A stretch of 64,000 nucleotides of DNA from Bacteroidales bacterium (GCA_017380635.1 JAFODP010000014.1:124001-188000), one strand, 5' to 3'; counted from the first letter of the stretch, positions 17,928 through 27,178 are shown. Translations and numbers: made by a program. Notes: generated by a model from the sequence alone, not told the origin.

Positions 17928-19583
17928 TTAGAACGAATAAGAAGCACCCAGGCTTGGACGGCCAATCACCAAAGAATAGTTGTGGTTCCAGTACATGAAG
18001 CGCTTGCTGCTGTAAGGATGTGTCTGCAAGAAAATATCCCAACGCTTGGAGAGTTGATAAGTCAGACAAGTGGTTATGCCATGGAAATGCTGTTTGGCAT
18101 TCTCCAAAGGAATATGACGTTGCAAAGCCGCATGATACACCGTCGACAACGACAGCTTTTCTATGGGACGAAAATCCAAAGCAGCATCGATGGTCCAAGT
18201 GGGAAGATAAGCTAAATCCTTGTTGGCGTGTAGATAACGCGCGTTGGCACTCAGACGAAACATCTTCGTGTAATTGAATGCAACACCGGCACCCACGAAA
18301 GCGATATCGGCATTTTGTTGCTTGAAAGCAAAATCGATGATATGGTTTTGTTCGGGCGAAGTTTGTGTATGCTTCGTTGCGGTGATTTGCGTCAGGTTTC
18401 TGATATGCTGATAACCGGCCACGGCGCTCACTTGCAACACATCGAAAGGATTCCATTGAATATCGGCTTGCGCTTTCAAGGGCGAATAAAGAGCTTCGAT
18501 TCTATCGTTGGTAGTGAGATAAGGGTTGATGTGGAAACTTTCGCGCAAGCTGAATACGCGTTCGCCGCCATCAATCGAGAGTTGGAAAGCGGCTTTTTCG
18601 CCGATATTGCGTGCGGCCGAAGCGGTGGCAGCCAACTTTATCTTGCTTTCTTTTCCGATGATGTCAGACAGATGTGCGCCCAAACTGAATTGCCAAAGTT
18701 TCCAACGATAATCGATAGAAGGATGCAGATCGAACCAATACATATCGCTCAAATGACTATCCATTTCGTATCCCAAGTGCTTGAACGTCAGTTTTGTATG
18801 TGCCAACAAATCTTCTTCGATGCGATAAGAAAAATTTGCCGACAGATCCACTTCGTATTCCAAGGCCTTTTCGTTGATGGGCGTATAGCCGTCGCTGGCA
18901 GCAATTTTTTCGAAGGGATTGATATAAAATAAATAGCTATTGGCCTGAATATCGTAGTTGAAATCGTTGCCCCAAGGCTTTGAGCGCCAGCCCACTTGCA
19001 AATGCGTATCGGACGAGCGAGCCATTTTTTTATCGTAACCGAAATCGGTATAATTCCACGAGTCGTAAGCTTCGCTCAAAGATGCCTGCAAAACGCTGCG
19101 GTCGAAATGATATTGATAAGCCAAACTGGCCTGGTTGTGGTTGTCGTAATTATATGCCGATTGCGGTATGGGTCTTCTTTGCATGTGGCTGTTCCAGTTC
19201 AGTTCCAATCGCTGACGTTCCTGATGCAGGATGTTCACTTGCGCGTCGCCCAACAATCTCAAACCGGCGGTGCCCAAACGTGCATAGCCCCATTTGTTTT
19301 GTGCGGGAAAATCTACCTTGGCTTCGGCAGCTTGCAATGGCACGAAATCTTTGTCGAGGCTGAGTCGGTTGGCCGAAGTAGCAAACTTCACTTCCTGTTT
19401 GTTGGTCTTGATAGCTTCTGTGGCCGGATTCTGATAAATTTTCCCCGCATTTTCTATCTGCGGAGAATAATCTTTTTCCAGCAAAAGGTCGCGCATAATC
19501 AGCGAGTCGCTCTTGTTTTGTGCAAAAGTAAAGCTGCTGCTTATCAATAAAGTACAAAGTATGAGGGCGATTTTCTTATTCAT
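17928..19583 (-). CDS. Outer-membrane beta-barrel protein, unknown
   Basis: A 551-residue exported protein with a signal peptide (MNKKIALILCTLLISSSFTFA, cut near residue 21). The rest shows alternating polar and hydrophobic residues with many aromatic girdle residues and ends in SYSF, a typical C-terminal strand for barrel insertion. No TonB plug or carboxypeptidase domain is obvious. Its first eight bases overlap the end of the TPR gene, so synthesis of the two proteins is probably coupled, which suggests a barrel plus periplasmic TPR partnership. Function not recognised. Confidence 0.7.
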   Translation of the reverse strand: MNKKIALILCTLLISSSFTFAQNKSDSLIMRDLLLEKDYSPQIENAGKIYQNPATEAIKTNKQEVKFATSANRLSLDKDFVPLQAAEAKVDFPAQNKWGYARLGTAGLRLLGDAQVNILHQERQRLELNWNSHMQRRPIPQSAYNYDNHNQASLAYQYHFDRSVLQASLSEAYDSWNYTDFGYDKKMARSSDTHLQVGWRSKPWGNDFNYDIQANSYLFYINPFEKIAASDGYTPINEKALEYEVDLSANFSYRIEEDLLAHTKLTFKHLGYEMDSHLSDMYWFDLHPSIDYRWKLWQFSLGAHLSDIIGKESKIKLAATASAARNIGEKAAFQLSIDGGERVFSLRESFHINPYLTTNDRIEALYSPLKAQADIQWNPFDVLQVSAVAGYQHIRNLTQITATKHTQTSPEQNHIIDFAFKQQNADIAFVGAGVAFNYTKMFRLSANARYLHANKDLAYLPTWTIDAALDFRPIEKLSLSTVYHAALQRHIPLENAKQHFHGITTCLTYQLSKRWDIFLQTHPYSSKRFMYWNHNYSLVIGRPSLGASYSF

Positions 19584-22500
19584 GGCTGCGTTCTTCGTTT
19601 GTTTGTAAACGAGTTGTAATCATAGTTTGGATATCATCGTTGTCGTGATAATTTTCTTTCAAACTGAGCAGATATTGTTTAGCTTGGAAATCGTCGCCCT
19701 GTTGTACAAAAATATCGGACATCAGGATAAAGCAACGAGCCATCCAATAAGCATGCGGCGTGCCGTCTTTCAAGAAAGCTTGCGCCAGATTCAAAGCCTT
19801 GTTGGCGTCGCCTTTTTCGAACCAATAGTCGGCCAGGAGATAACGCGCTTCGGCACCATAGGCGGTCTGCGATTCTTTAGCTAGCAATTCCCAGTCTTTC
19901 ACCGCTTCGTCGCTGCGGTTGAGTTTTACCAAGGCCGATGTTTTATGATAACGGCTTTCGCGTTGCAATTCGGGCGACAGATGACTTTCCTGCAACATCT
20001 CATCGCAAACATCCAGCAATTCAGCACTTTGTTCCATATTGGCCAAACAACGCATGATGCCCGTCTTGGCTTGTAAACGTAAGTTTCTGCCATCGGCCAA
20101 AAGGTAAAGTTGTTGATAATAATCCAGGGCGTCCTGCCATTTTTCTTGCGCAAAAGTATAGTCCGACAACACCGTCAAAGCGTCTGTTATATAAGGATTT
20201 CCTTTCTGTTTCAACACTTGCTGATAATGTGCGATGGCTTCTTCCACGCGATGTTTTTCGTAGAGCAGATTGGCGCAATGATAGTTGGCCGGCGTATAGA
20301 AAGCACCCTGCGGGAACTGCTTCAGATACAGTTGATAAGCTGCAATGGCTTCGTCTTTTTTGTTATCCATCATCAGACGTTCGGCGGCCAAATACGACAG
20401 TGAATCCTGCTCGCCTGCCTGCAAAGCAAAACCATCACCCAAACCGGCCACATATTGCACGTAGTCGTTCACCTGATTCGTGGCAACATAAATGCTCTTC
20501 AAGTCGTTGATGGCGGTTTGCGCTTCCTGGCTGCCCGGATAATCGGCAATCACCTTTTTATAAGCCGCAATAGCCTGTGAAGATTTTCCATTCTGATAAT
20601 ACAGCAAACCAATCTGAATACCCGATTTACGCGCCAAGTCGCTGTTGGGCGCATGTTTCATCAGACGTTGGAAAGCCGCGATAGCCTGCTCTGTCTGCTT
20701 CAAACTGACGAAAGCGCGCGCTTCTTCAAAAATAGCCTTGTTGAGATAATCCGACTTGGGAAAACGTTTTTCGAAATTTTGCAGGAGTGAGGCTTTTTCC
20801 GCGTAATTCTTGCGCAAACCCAAACAGAAAGCCTGCTGATACACAGCGTAATCGTTGCCGGCGGGCGAAAGTTTGTCGGTCTTGGCATAAAATTCTTCGG
20901 CCTGTTGATACTGTCTGGCAAAATAATAACAATCGCCGATGCGGTTCAAAGCATCCACATAAGTATCGTCTTTCTTATTCTTGAGAACGCGCGTATATTT
21001 TTCGAACCATTCCAAAGCTTGCGCATAGTTTTTGGTATTGAAATAACTGTAAGCCAAATTGTAATGCGCAATGGGATAGGCCTTGAACGAAGCGGCATTC
21101 TTGTCGCTCAAGAAACGATGGAAATCACTTTTGGCCGTGGCCAGTTGATTCAGACGATAAGCCGTTTCGCCTTTCCAAAAATAAGCCTCCGGCGACGCGA
21201 TACCGATGGTTTTAGCTAAGTTGACAGATTCCTGAAAACGCTTGTAAGCTTCCTGATAATCGGCATTGTTGAAACGCTCCATGCCCAACAAGAACAAAAG
21301 CTTCGTCTTGGTTTCTAGCATGTTTCGCGAAGGTTTGTCGATTTTTTCAATAAAGTTGATGGCGGCCAAATAATTGGAATTGCTCAAAAAAGCGTCGGCC
21401 AAATGACTGTAAATCTGATCGGAATATTTGCTATTGGGAAACTCCTGCAAAATCTGTTCGAAGGCCTTAATCTGTTCGTTGAAAGGCGAATAAGAAGTTT
21501 CGTAACAAAGCAATGCGTAGTTGTAAAGTGCATCTTCGCGCGTGCTCAGGTCGTGGCTGCTGAGGCTGGCTCGTTCGAAACTCAAGCGCGCCATATCGGT
21601 TTTTTGCATTTGCAGATAGCAGATGCCCACATGGAAAATAGCATTCTGAGCCAAAGCATCGTCTTCGCCGCTGGCTTTCGAAAAATAAGTCAAAGCTTGG
21701 TCGTAACGATGTTCCAGAAAATGTATCATGGCAATGCGATAAGCATCCGAACGCAATAATTCGGGTTCGAGTTTTAGGTATTGTTGATAAAAACGCGCCG
21801 CGTCTTCGTAATTTTTCAACTCGTAATGCGCTGCTGCCGACAAACGATAGAGCTCGGCTTTTTCTTTTTCGTTGGGTTGTTGTTGCAATAGATTTTCTGC
21901 CCGACTCAACACATCGCTGTAATTGCCCTGTTGAAATTGCAACTGCATGATAAAATAGGGCGCAGTATGCTGATATTCCGGCACATCGGCCACTTTTTCA
22001 AAAGCTTTCAAAGCTTCCTGATGAAACCCTTCCTTATAATCAATATACGCAATATAATAGGTAGAGGGCAACACGTAGCGACCATTTTCATCCAGCAATT
22101 CGTTGAAAAGCGAATCGGCTTTGGCAAAATCTTCCAATTGTGTGTAGGTGTAGGCCAGACGGAAACGATAGTCTTCCCATTCTTTCTGGCTCAGTGCCGA
22201 TTTATGACAAAGTTGAAAAGCTGCCAGCGCATCCTGATATTGCGCTGCATTCATGGCACAAGTACCTAAATAATAAAAGGCTTTGGGCGCGTAGGTCGAC
22301 AAAGAATAATCAGACAAAAATTCGCGCAGCAGCAAACTGGCATCCATGCGGTTCATATGATAGGCCGAGGCAGCTTGCATAAAACGCAGATATTCTTCTT
22401 GTCCGGGGCTATAAGTTTGAGAAGAGGCAAGCAATGTTTCCACTTGATTCAAGCAGACATCGTAATCTTCTCTCAGGAAAAATTCTTGACAGGCTTGGTA

Positions 22501-22590
22501 GCGGCTATAGTCTTGGTTGTCTGTATTTTGCTCCTGAGCAAAGCCGTTCAGCGACAGCGCAAGACAGATAGACAGCAGTAGTTTTTTCAT
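19576..22590 (-). CDS. Large tetratricopeptide-repeat protein, exported
   Basis: About 1004 residues with a signal peptide at 1-19 (LLLSICLALSLNGFA). Nearly the whole mature protein consists of TPR and TPR-like helical pairs, recognisable by repeats such as ALEWFEKYTRVLKNKKDDTY and AIAAYKKVIADYPGSQEA, roughly 20 units. It is a scaffold for protein-protein contacts in the periplasm or at the outer membrane. The start is the ATG at 22588-22590; a TATACTTG box (one mismatch to TAnnTTTG) lies at 22619-22626. It overlaps the downstream barrel gene by eight bases. Confidence 0.85.
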   Translation of the reverse strand: MKKLLLSICLALSLNGFAQEQNTDNQDYSRYQACQEFFLREDYDVCLNQVETLLASSQTYSPGQEEYLRFMQAASAYHMNRMDASLLLREFLSDYSLSTYAPKAFYYLGTCAMNAAQYQDALAAFQLCHKSALSQKEWEDYRFRLAYTYTQLEDFAKADSLFNELLDENGRYVLPSTYYIAYIDYKEGFHQEALKAFEKVADVPEYQHTAPYFIMQLQFQQGNYSDVLSRAENLLQQQPNEKEKAELYRLSAAAHYELKNYEDAARFYQQYLKLEPELLRSDAYRIAMIHFLEHRYDQALTYFSKASGEDDALAQNAIFHVGICYLQMQKTDMARLSFERASLSSHDLSTREDALYNYALLCYETSYSPFNEQIKAFEQILQEFPNSKYSDQIYSHLADAFLSNSNYLAAINFIEKIDKPSRNMLETKTKLLFLLGMERFNNADYQEAYKRFQESVNLAKTIGIASPEAYFWKGETAYRLNQLATAKSDFHRFLSDKNAASFKAYPIAHYNLAYSYFNTKNYAQALEWFEKYTRVLKNKKDDTYVDALNRIGDCYYFARQYQQAEEFYAKTDKLSPAGNDYAVYQQAFCLGLRKNYAEKASLLQNFEKRFPKSDYLNKAIFEEARAFVSLKQTEQAIAAFQRLMKHAPNSDLARKSGIQIGLLYYQNGKSSQAIAAYKKVIADYPGSQEAQTAINDLKSIYVATNQVNDYVQYVAGLGDGFALQAGEQDSLSYLAAERLMMDNKKDEAIAAYQLYLKQFPQGAFYTPANYHCANLLYEKHRVEEAIAHYQQVLKQKGNPYITDALTVLSDYTFAQEKWQDALDYYQQLYLLADGRNLRLQAKTGIMRCLANMEQSAELLDVCDEMLQESHLSPELQRESRYHKTSALVKLNRSDEAVKDWELLAKESQTAYGAEARYLLADYWFEKGDANKALNLAQAFLKDGTPHAYWMARCFILMSDIFVQQGDDFQAKQYLLSLKENYHDNDDIQTMITTRLQTNEERSHE

Positions 22591-22671
22591 AGTTTTGAGC
22601 ACGTTTTAATTCAACCTGCAAGTATACGGCTTTTTTTGCGAAACGCCAACGGTGAAAAGCTGGCTTACGAC

Positions 22672-22766
22672 AATAAAAAAGCCCTCCGGGGATTGACATG
22701 AACCTCGAAAGTTAGATAAAAATCTTTCGGGGTTCACATCATTTATCCGAAGGGCCATTGCTTTTT
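22672..22766. terminator. Two-tier inverted repeat with T tracts on both sides
   Basis: Outer arms GCCCTCCGG (22681-22689) and CCGAAGGGC (22747-22755) enclose an inner hairpin of 13 bases (22699-22711 with 22724-22736, one wobble). Read leftwards, the outer stem is followed by CTTTTTTATTG, so it should end the transcript of the DUF1295 gene; T-rich sequence also follows on the other side. Confidence 0.7.
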
Positions 22767-22779
22767 TTTAGAAGGATGC

Positions 22780-23583
22780 TTATGCTTGCAACCATTTGTA
22801 TTTTTCAACACTGTAGATGGGCACGAAAGGCAGCAAGATGGGCGTTTTCTTGATATATGCCTGATATTCAGGATCGTTTCCGTAAACTTTATTCTGACGA
22901 ATTTCCAATCGGCGGGCGCCGCTGAACATTACGTACACAATGCCGATGTAACCGATGCCAGCCAGAATCCATTGCCACAGGCTGCAACATGCTCCGAAAC
23001 AAAGGATAAATGCGCCTGTCCAGATAACGAGTTCGCCCAAATAGTTGGGGCAACGAACCAAGCGATAAAGTCCGGTGTCTACGAATCTGTTTTTGTTGAT
23101 TTTCTTGGCGGCTTTCTTTTGTGCGTCGGCACCAGATTCCAGAGCTACGCCCAGTGCCATCAGTACGACGCTAATCCAAGGCAGAATTTCGCTGACAGGA
23201 GCGCCTTGGGCTTTGTTAGCAAGATAGAAGGCGATAGGGCTTACCTGACCTACGTACAAGAGTGCACAGAAAATCCAAACCACCACCACTACAAAGAGAG
23301 GTTTTTTCTTGGCGGCATCGGGGCCGTAAAGAATTTTCTTGTATTCCGGCGATCTTTTTTCGCGAGTCAGCAGGTAAAGACCGAGTCTGCATCCGAAAAT
23401 AAACATTACCACACACAAAAGCAAGGTGGGCGCTGTCAGCGTATCGCGGAAAATAAGGGCGATGCTGGTTGCGAGGGCTGAAACGCCAAATCCGTAACCG
23501 ATGCTGAAAAAGTAGATGAAATAAATCCATCCAAGTCCTGAAACGGCGAATGAAACCGCCAGAAGAATAAGCAAATAGTTCAT
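22780..23583 (-). CDS. DUF1295 / steroid 5-alpha-reductase-like membrane protein
   Basis: Integral membrane protein of 267 residues with about seven hydrophobic segments. The C-terminal half carries the family signature with NRFVDTGLYRLVRCPNYLGEL near residues 166-186, similar to the NADPH/SAM-binding region of steroid-reductase and isoprenylcysteine methyltransferase relatives (RHPNYxGE). The substrate is not known; a lipid or small isoprenoid is likely. It is transcribed alone from the promoter at 23619-23627. Confidence 0.85.
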   Translation of the reverse strand: MNYLLILLAVSFAVSGLGWIYFIYFFSIGYGFGVSALATSIALIFRDTLTAPTLLLCVVMFIFGCRLGLYLLTREKRSPEYKKILYGPDAAKKKPLFVVVVVWIFCALLYVGQVSPIAFYLANKAQGAPVSEILPWISVVLMALGVALESGADAQKKAAKKINKNRFVDTGLYRLVRCPNYLGELVIWTGAFILCFGACCSLWQWILAGIGYIGIVYVMFSGARRLEIRQNKVYGNDPEYQAYIKKTPILLPFVPIYSVEKYKWLQA

Positions 23584-23618
23584 ATCAATTTATTTTATGA
23601 GAGTAATCGAAAAACCGG

Positions 23619-23627
23619 CCAAAGGTA
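23619..23627 (-). promoter_or_regulatory. Promoter -7 box for DUF1295 gene
   Basis: Reads TACCTTTGG on the minus strand, about 36 bases before the ATG. The stretch 23640-23820 upstream is A+T-rich and shows no gene. Confidence 0.55.
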
Positions 23628-23824
23628 GTGAAAGGCTCGGCAGAAAAGAATTAAATTATCTTATTTTTATTCAAGTGGCCGAATGGCAATGATTGTCTTA
23701 GTACAAGCAAGAAAAATAAATCGATTGCCAGCGTTTCATTCTACTAAAAGTCCACCTCGCCTACTTTTTTTATCCAGGTGACCTGTCAATTAAGTTTGGT
23801 GATTATAAAACTTTGTAAACAAAA

Positions 23825-23855
23825 AAAACAGCTACAACATCGTTGTAACTGTTTT
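23825..23855 (-). terminator. Terminator of tRNA-Asn
   Basis: Arms 23825-23838 and 23842-23855 pair over 14 bases. The single imperfect position is a G-U pair only in the leftward transcript, and a run of U follows in that direction, so it serves the minus-strand tRNA. Confidence 0.8.
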
Positions 23856-23858
23856 TGG

Positions 23859-23932
23859 CTCTTCAGGTAGGACTTGAACCTACGACCCCCTGATTAACAG
23901 TCAGGTGCTCTAACCGACTGAGCTACTGAAGA
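23859..23932 (-). tRNA. tRNA-Asn (anticodon GUU)
   Basis: Perfect cloverleaf on the minus strand: acceptor TCTTCAG/CTGAAGA, D-arm GCTC/GAGC, anticodon stem CCTGA/TCAGG with loop CTGTTAA, T-arm GTAGG-TTCAAGT-CCTAC, discriminator G. CCA not encoded. Confidence 0.98.
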
Positions 23933-23960
23933 AGATTTGCTAATAGTTCCTAAAAGCGCG

Positions 23961-23969
23961 ACAAAAGTA
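23961..23969 (-). promoter_or_regulatory. Promoter -7 box for tRNA-Asn
   Basis: Reads TACTTTTGT on the minus strand, 29 bases before the tRNA 5' end. Confidence 0.6.
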
Positions 23970-23992
23970 CAGCGATATTTCGAAATATGCAA

Positions 23993-24000
23993 TATATTTG
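23993..24000 (+). promoter_or_regulatory. Promoter -7 box for S41 protease gene
   Basis: TATATTTG matches TAnnTTTG. It lies inside the longer reading frame that begins at 23987, which supports the ATG at 24047 as the true start. Confidence 0.55.
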
Positions 24001-24046
24001 CAACAAATTTTTCAAAATATTTTATTCATCTAAAGAAAACAGGGCT

Positions 24047-25723
24047 ATGAAAAAGACCATTTTTAAAACAATAATGCTGTTAAGTGCTTTATTTTCAGTG
24101 TTATCTGTGAATGCATCTACTACCGAAAACCGTCAACACAAAATTGCAAAATATTTCGACGTGCTACACTATATGTTCCGCGATTTAGATGCTTATTATG
24201 TCGATAGTATAGATGTGGACAAGGTTTTTGAGGCGAGCATCGGTGGAATGTTGTCCGTTTTCGATCCGTATACCTCTTATATTCCCGAAGAAGAAGTTTC
24301 CGATTTTAAATATATGACCACCGGAGAATATGCCGGTATTGGCGCTATTATTACGCAGCGCGATGGAAAAATCTTTTTCAGCGAACCTTATGAAAATATG
24401 CCTGCGCAAAAAGCCGGTCTGTTGTTTGGTGACGAAATTCTTTCGGTAGATGGCGAAGATGTTCGAGGTAAAGATGTGTCGTATGTGAGCGATAAGTTGC
24501 GCGGAAGGCCGAATTCGGAGATAGTATTGGAAGTGCGTCGTGAGGGCGTGAAGAAACCTATCAAGTTTGCTTTTACTCGTCAGCAGATTGTGGTGCCACA
24601 AGTAGTATATTATGGTATGGTAGCCGAAAAAGTTGGCTATATCTATTTGGAAAGCTTCACCGACAAGGCAACGCAAGAGGTAAAACAAGCTTTGCTCGAT
24701 TTGAAAAAACAAGGAGCTACTAGTTTGGTGCTCGATTTGCGCGAGAACGGAGGCGGCTTGATGTCGGAGGCGGTTTCTATCTGTAATCTGTTTGTAGATA
24801 AAGGTGAAGAGATTGTTTCTACGCGAGGAAAAGCCAAGAGCGATAATCGTCATTATAAAACGCGTAGCGAGGCAGTGGACACGCAGATGCCTTTGGTGGT
24901 GCTGATTAGTGGTGGTTCGGCTTCGTCTTCCGAAATTGTGGCGGGTGCTTTGCAAGATTTGGATCGCGCGGTAATAGTGGGCGAGCGTAGTTATGGTAAA
25001 GGTTTGGTGCAAGCTACGCGCGAAATGCCTGCTTCGGGTTTGCTTAAAATGACCACGGCCAAATATTACATTCCCAGCGGTCGCTGTATTCAAGCTGTAG
25101 ATTATACCCATCGTGATGAAAATGGTGCGGTGTCGCGAATTCCGGACAGTCTTACCACGGTGTTCCATACGCGTCACGGCAGGGAAGTGCGCGATGGCGG
25201 CGGTATTCGTCCCGATGTGGAATTGAGCGACGAGACTTTGTCCAATCTGAGTGTTAAATTGGCGGTGAATCATTTCTACTTCGATTTTGCCAACGATTAT
25301 TTCCGTCAGCATCCAAGCATCGCTGCTCCTTCGGACTTCCGTATCACCGACGAAGATTACCAGGCTTTCACGCAATTTGTTCTTAATAAAGGTGTCGATT
25401 ACGATTTGCAGAGCCGTAAATTGATGGATCGTTTCAAGTCGATGTTGCAGCAAGAAGGCTTGTACGACGAAGTGAGGGATGAATTCGAAGCACTCGATGC
25501 CAAACTCAATAGCGATTTGGCGGCACATTTGCACCTTTTCCGCGAAGATATCACTCGTTTTATCGAATCGAGCATCGTGTTGCGCTATTATTATCAGAAA
25601 GGTGAGCATGAATATATGCTCCGCGACGATAGTTTTTTGGAAAAAGCGATAGAATTGCTTCAAAATAACGAAAAATATTTTTCAATTTTAAATGTTGATA
25701 ATCAGATAGATAAGCAAAAATGA
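24047..25723 (+). CDS. C-terminal processing peptidase, S41 family (CtpA-like)
   Basis: Exported serine protease of 558 residues. After a signal peptide (residues 1-23) come a short helical region, a PDZ domain at about 75-155 that presents substrate C-termini, and the S41 core. The catalytic pair is visible: Ser293 in GGSASSSEI and Lys318 in GERSYGKGLVQ, with the usual spacing of 25. The last 200 residues are mostly helical. It probably trims or degrades periplasmic proteins. The ATG at 24047 follows AGGGCT. Confidence 0.94.
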   Translation: MKKTIFKTIMLLSALFSVLSVNASTTENRQHKIAKYFDVLHYMFRDLDAYYVDSIDVDKVFEASIGGMLSVFDPYTSYIPEEEVSDFKYMTTGEYAGIGAIITQRDGKIFFSEPYENMPAQKAGLLFGDEILSVDGEDVRGKDVSYVSDKLRGRPNSEIVLEVRREGVKKPIKFAFTRQQIVVPQVVYYGMVAEKVGYIYLESFTDKATQEVKQALLDLKKQGATSLVLDLRENGGGLMSEAVSICNLFVDKGEEIVSTRGKAKSDNRHYKTRSEAVDTQMPLVVLISGGSASSSEIVAGALQDLDRAVIVGERSYGKGLVQATREMPASGLLKMTTAKYYIPSGRCIQAVDYTHRDENGAVSRIPDSLTTVFHTRHGREVRDGGGIRPDVELSDETLSNLSVKLAVNHFYFDFANDYFRQHPSIAAPSDFRITDEDYQAFTQFVLNKGVDYDLQSRKLMDRFKSMLQQEGLYDEVRDEFEALDAKLNSDLAAHLHLFREDITRFIESSIVLRYYYQKGEHEYMLRDDSFLEKAIELLQNNEKYFSILNVDNQIDKQK

Positions 25724-25777
25724 TAAAAATATTTTCAAAAAAAGATGGAAATATTTTTGCGGAATAAAAATTTGCTA

Positions 25778-25785
25778 TATCTTTG
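25778..25785 (+). promoter_or_regulatory. Promoter -7 box for tRNA-Glu
   Basis: TATCTTTG, a full TAnnTTTG match, 48 bases before the tRNA. It may also serve rpsT. Confidence 0.6.
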
Positions 25786-25833
25786 CACCCGCAAAATCAC
25801 TCACACGAGGTAAGTGACAGATGCAAATAGGAA

Positions 25834-25905
25834 GGCCCATTCGTCTATCGGTTAGGACGCAAGATTTTCATTCTTGAAAGGGGAGTTCGATTCTCCCATG
25901 GGCTA
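25834..25905 (+). tRNA. tRNA-Glu (anticodon UUC)
   Basis: Cloverleaf with acceptor GGCCCAT/ATGGGCT (G1-T72 wobble), anticodon stem CAAGA/TCTTG with loop TTTTCAT, T-arm GGGAG-TTCGATT-CTCCC and discriminator A. CCA not encoded. Confidence 0.97.
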
Positions 25906-25932
25906 CTAATTTTTTTTTAATGCATTTCTAAA

Positions 25933-26187
25933 ATGGCTAATCACAAATCATCTTTGAAAAGAATCCGTCAGACACAGGCTAGACGTTTGAACAACCGCTA
26001 CTATGCTAAGACTGCTCGTAATGCTGTTCGCAAATTGCGCGCTCTTACCGAAAAGGCAGAAGCTGTTGCATTGTTGCCCCAAGTTTGTTCAATGTTGGAT
26101 CGCTTGGCAAAGAAGGGCATTATTCACAAGAATAAAGCAGCCAACTTGAAATCAAGCTTGACCAAGGCTGTTAACAAATTGGCTTAA
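25933..26187 (+). CDS. rpsT: 30S ribosomal protein S20
   Basis: Small basic 16S-rRNA-binding protein of 84 residues. The opening [15 protein letters not shown] and the C-terminal [18 protein letters not shown] are diagnostic. It lies 27 bases after tRNA-Glu, probably in one transcript that is processed, and ends at the strong terminator 26212-26240. Confidence 0.98.
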   Translation: MANHKSSLKRIRQTQARRLNNRYYAKTARNAVRKLRALTEKAEAVALLPQVCSMLDRLAKKGIIHKNKAANLKSSLTKAVNKLA

Positions 26188-26211
26188 TTCTCAAAGCGAA
26201 TCATAAGTGTC

Positions 26212-26240
26212 AGACCGTAATTTTTACGGTCTTTTTTTTT
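26212..26240 (+). terminator. Rho-independent terminator of rpsT
   Basis: AGACCGTAA (26212-26220) pairs perfectly with TTACGGTCT (26224-26232) around TTT, followed by eight T. Confidence 0.95.
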
Positions 26241-26247
26241 GATATAT

Positions 26248-26922
26248 ATGACCATCCTCTACGAAGACAACCATATTATCATTGTCAACAAGACTAACAA
26301 CGAGATTGTTCAGGTAGACAAAACCGGCGATATTTCCTTGGAAGACAGCCTAAAGGCTTACATCAAGGAGAAGTATCAGAAGCCGGGCAATGTCTTTTTG
26401 GGTGTTACGCATCGTTTGGATAGGCCGGTAAGCGGCATTGTCGTTTTTGCCAAGACCAGCAAAGCGCTTACGCGTCTGAATGAAATGTTCCGCAACGGCG
26501 AGGTGCAGAAAACTTACTGGGCCATTGTGAAGGATCGTCCTAAGCAAGAAGCGGCCACGCTGGAACAATACATTGTTCGCAATGAAAAACAGAACAAGTC
26601 GTATGTGTACAATCAGCCCAAGCCTAATGCAAAGAAAGCTATCTTGTCGTATCGACTCTTGTCGTTGAGCGATCGTTATGCTTTGTTGGAAGTCGATTTG
26701 AAAACAGGGCGTCATCATCAGATTCGTTGTCAGTTGGCCGGCATGGGTTGCCCCATCAAAGGCGATTTGAAATATGGTTTTCCCCGATCCAATCCGAATG
26801 GAGGCATTTCTCTTCACGCCAGACGCATACAGTTTGTGCATCCGGTGAGTAAAAATCTTATCGATATCGTGGCTCCTTGTCCCCAGGACGAAGCTTTGTG
26901 GCGGGTTTTTGCGCAAAGTTGA
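26248..26922 (+). CDS. RluA-family RNA pseudouridine synthase
   Basis: Isomerises uridine in rRNA or tRNA. At 224 residues from the ATG at 26248 it has only the catalytic domain and no N-terminal S4 RNA-binding domain. The catalytic Asp is in THRLDRPVSGI near residue 58, and LKTGRHHQIRCQLA near residue 150 is the second family signature. The short form resembles RluA/TruC-like members; the target base cannot be assigned. It starts eight bases after the rpsT terminator, and an in-frame TTG at 26239 inside the T-run was rejected. Confidence 0.92.
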   Translation: MTILYEDNHIIIVNKTNNEIVQVDKTGDISLEDSLKAYIKEKYQKPGNVFLGVTHRLDRPVSGIVVFAKTSKALTRLNEMFRNGEVQKTYWAIVKDRPKQEAATLEQYIVRNEKQNKSYVYNQPKPNAKKAILSYRLLSLSDRYALLEVDLKTGRHHQIRCQLAGMGCPIKGDLKYGFPRSNPNGGISLHARRIQFVHPVSKNLIDIVAPCPQDEALWRVFAQS

Positions 26923-26993
26923 GTATCTTGAGTCTTAAAAAGTGTTAAAAAATCGAAGATTTGCAACTTTTTTTCAGATTTCGGGCTTAGACA

Positions 26994-27025
26994 TTTGGCA
27001 GAGATAAATAAAGCATTTACTTTTG
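26994..27025 (+). promoter_or_regulatory. Strong promoter before a short transcript
   Basis: TTTG (26994-26997) and TACTTTTG (27018-27025), 20 bases apart, are the best -33/-7 pair in this region. It faces the hairpin terminator 27096-27129. Confidence 0.65.
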
Positions 27026-27031
27026 CTACGT

Positions 27032-27129
27032 GTTTTTCATGGTATTAGATTTAAGGTTAATGAAGAGAGGTTGTCGGGAGATAATCTTCTTTTAAAGAGG
27101 AAAGATGCATAATCTTTCCTCTTTTTTTT
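27032..27129 (+). ncRNA. Candidate small RNA or rsmE leader attenuator
   Basis: The segment lies between a near-consensus promoter (26994-27025) and a strong hairpin terminator: AGAGGAAAGAT (27096-27106) pairs with ATCTTTCCTCT (27112-27122), followed by eight T. No reading frame of useful length starts inside it. The predicted product is about 98 nt. rsmE begins 50 bases later without a clear promoter of its own, so this may be a free small RNA or a leader whose terminator is sometimes read through. The family was not identified. Confidence 0.5.
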
Positions 27130-27178
27130 GTCATCAGAACAATTAAGCAAAATTAGTATAACTCCTATAAATAAGACT

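Noticed and set aside
24185..25663. Long open frame of 492 codons on the minus strand opposite the S41 protease gene.
   Set aside because: The plus strand encodes a complete protease with signal peptide, PDZ and catalytic Ser/Lys; the opposite frame has no family features.
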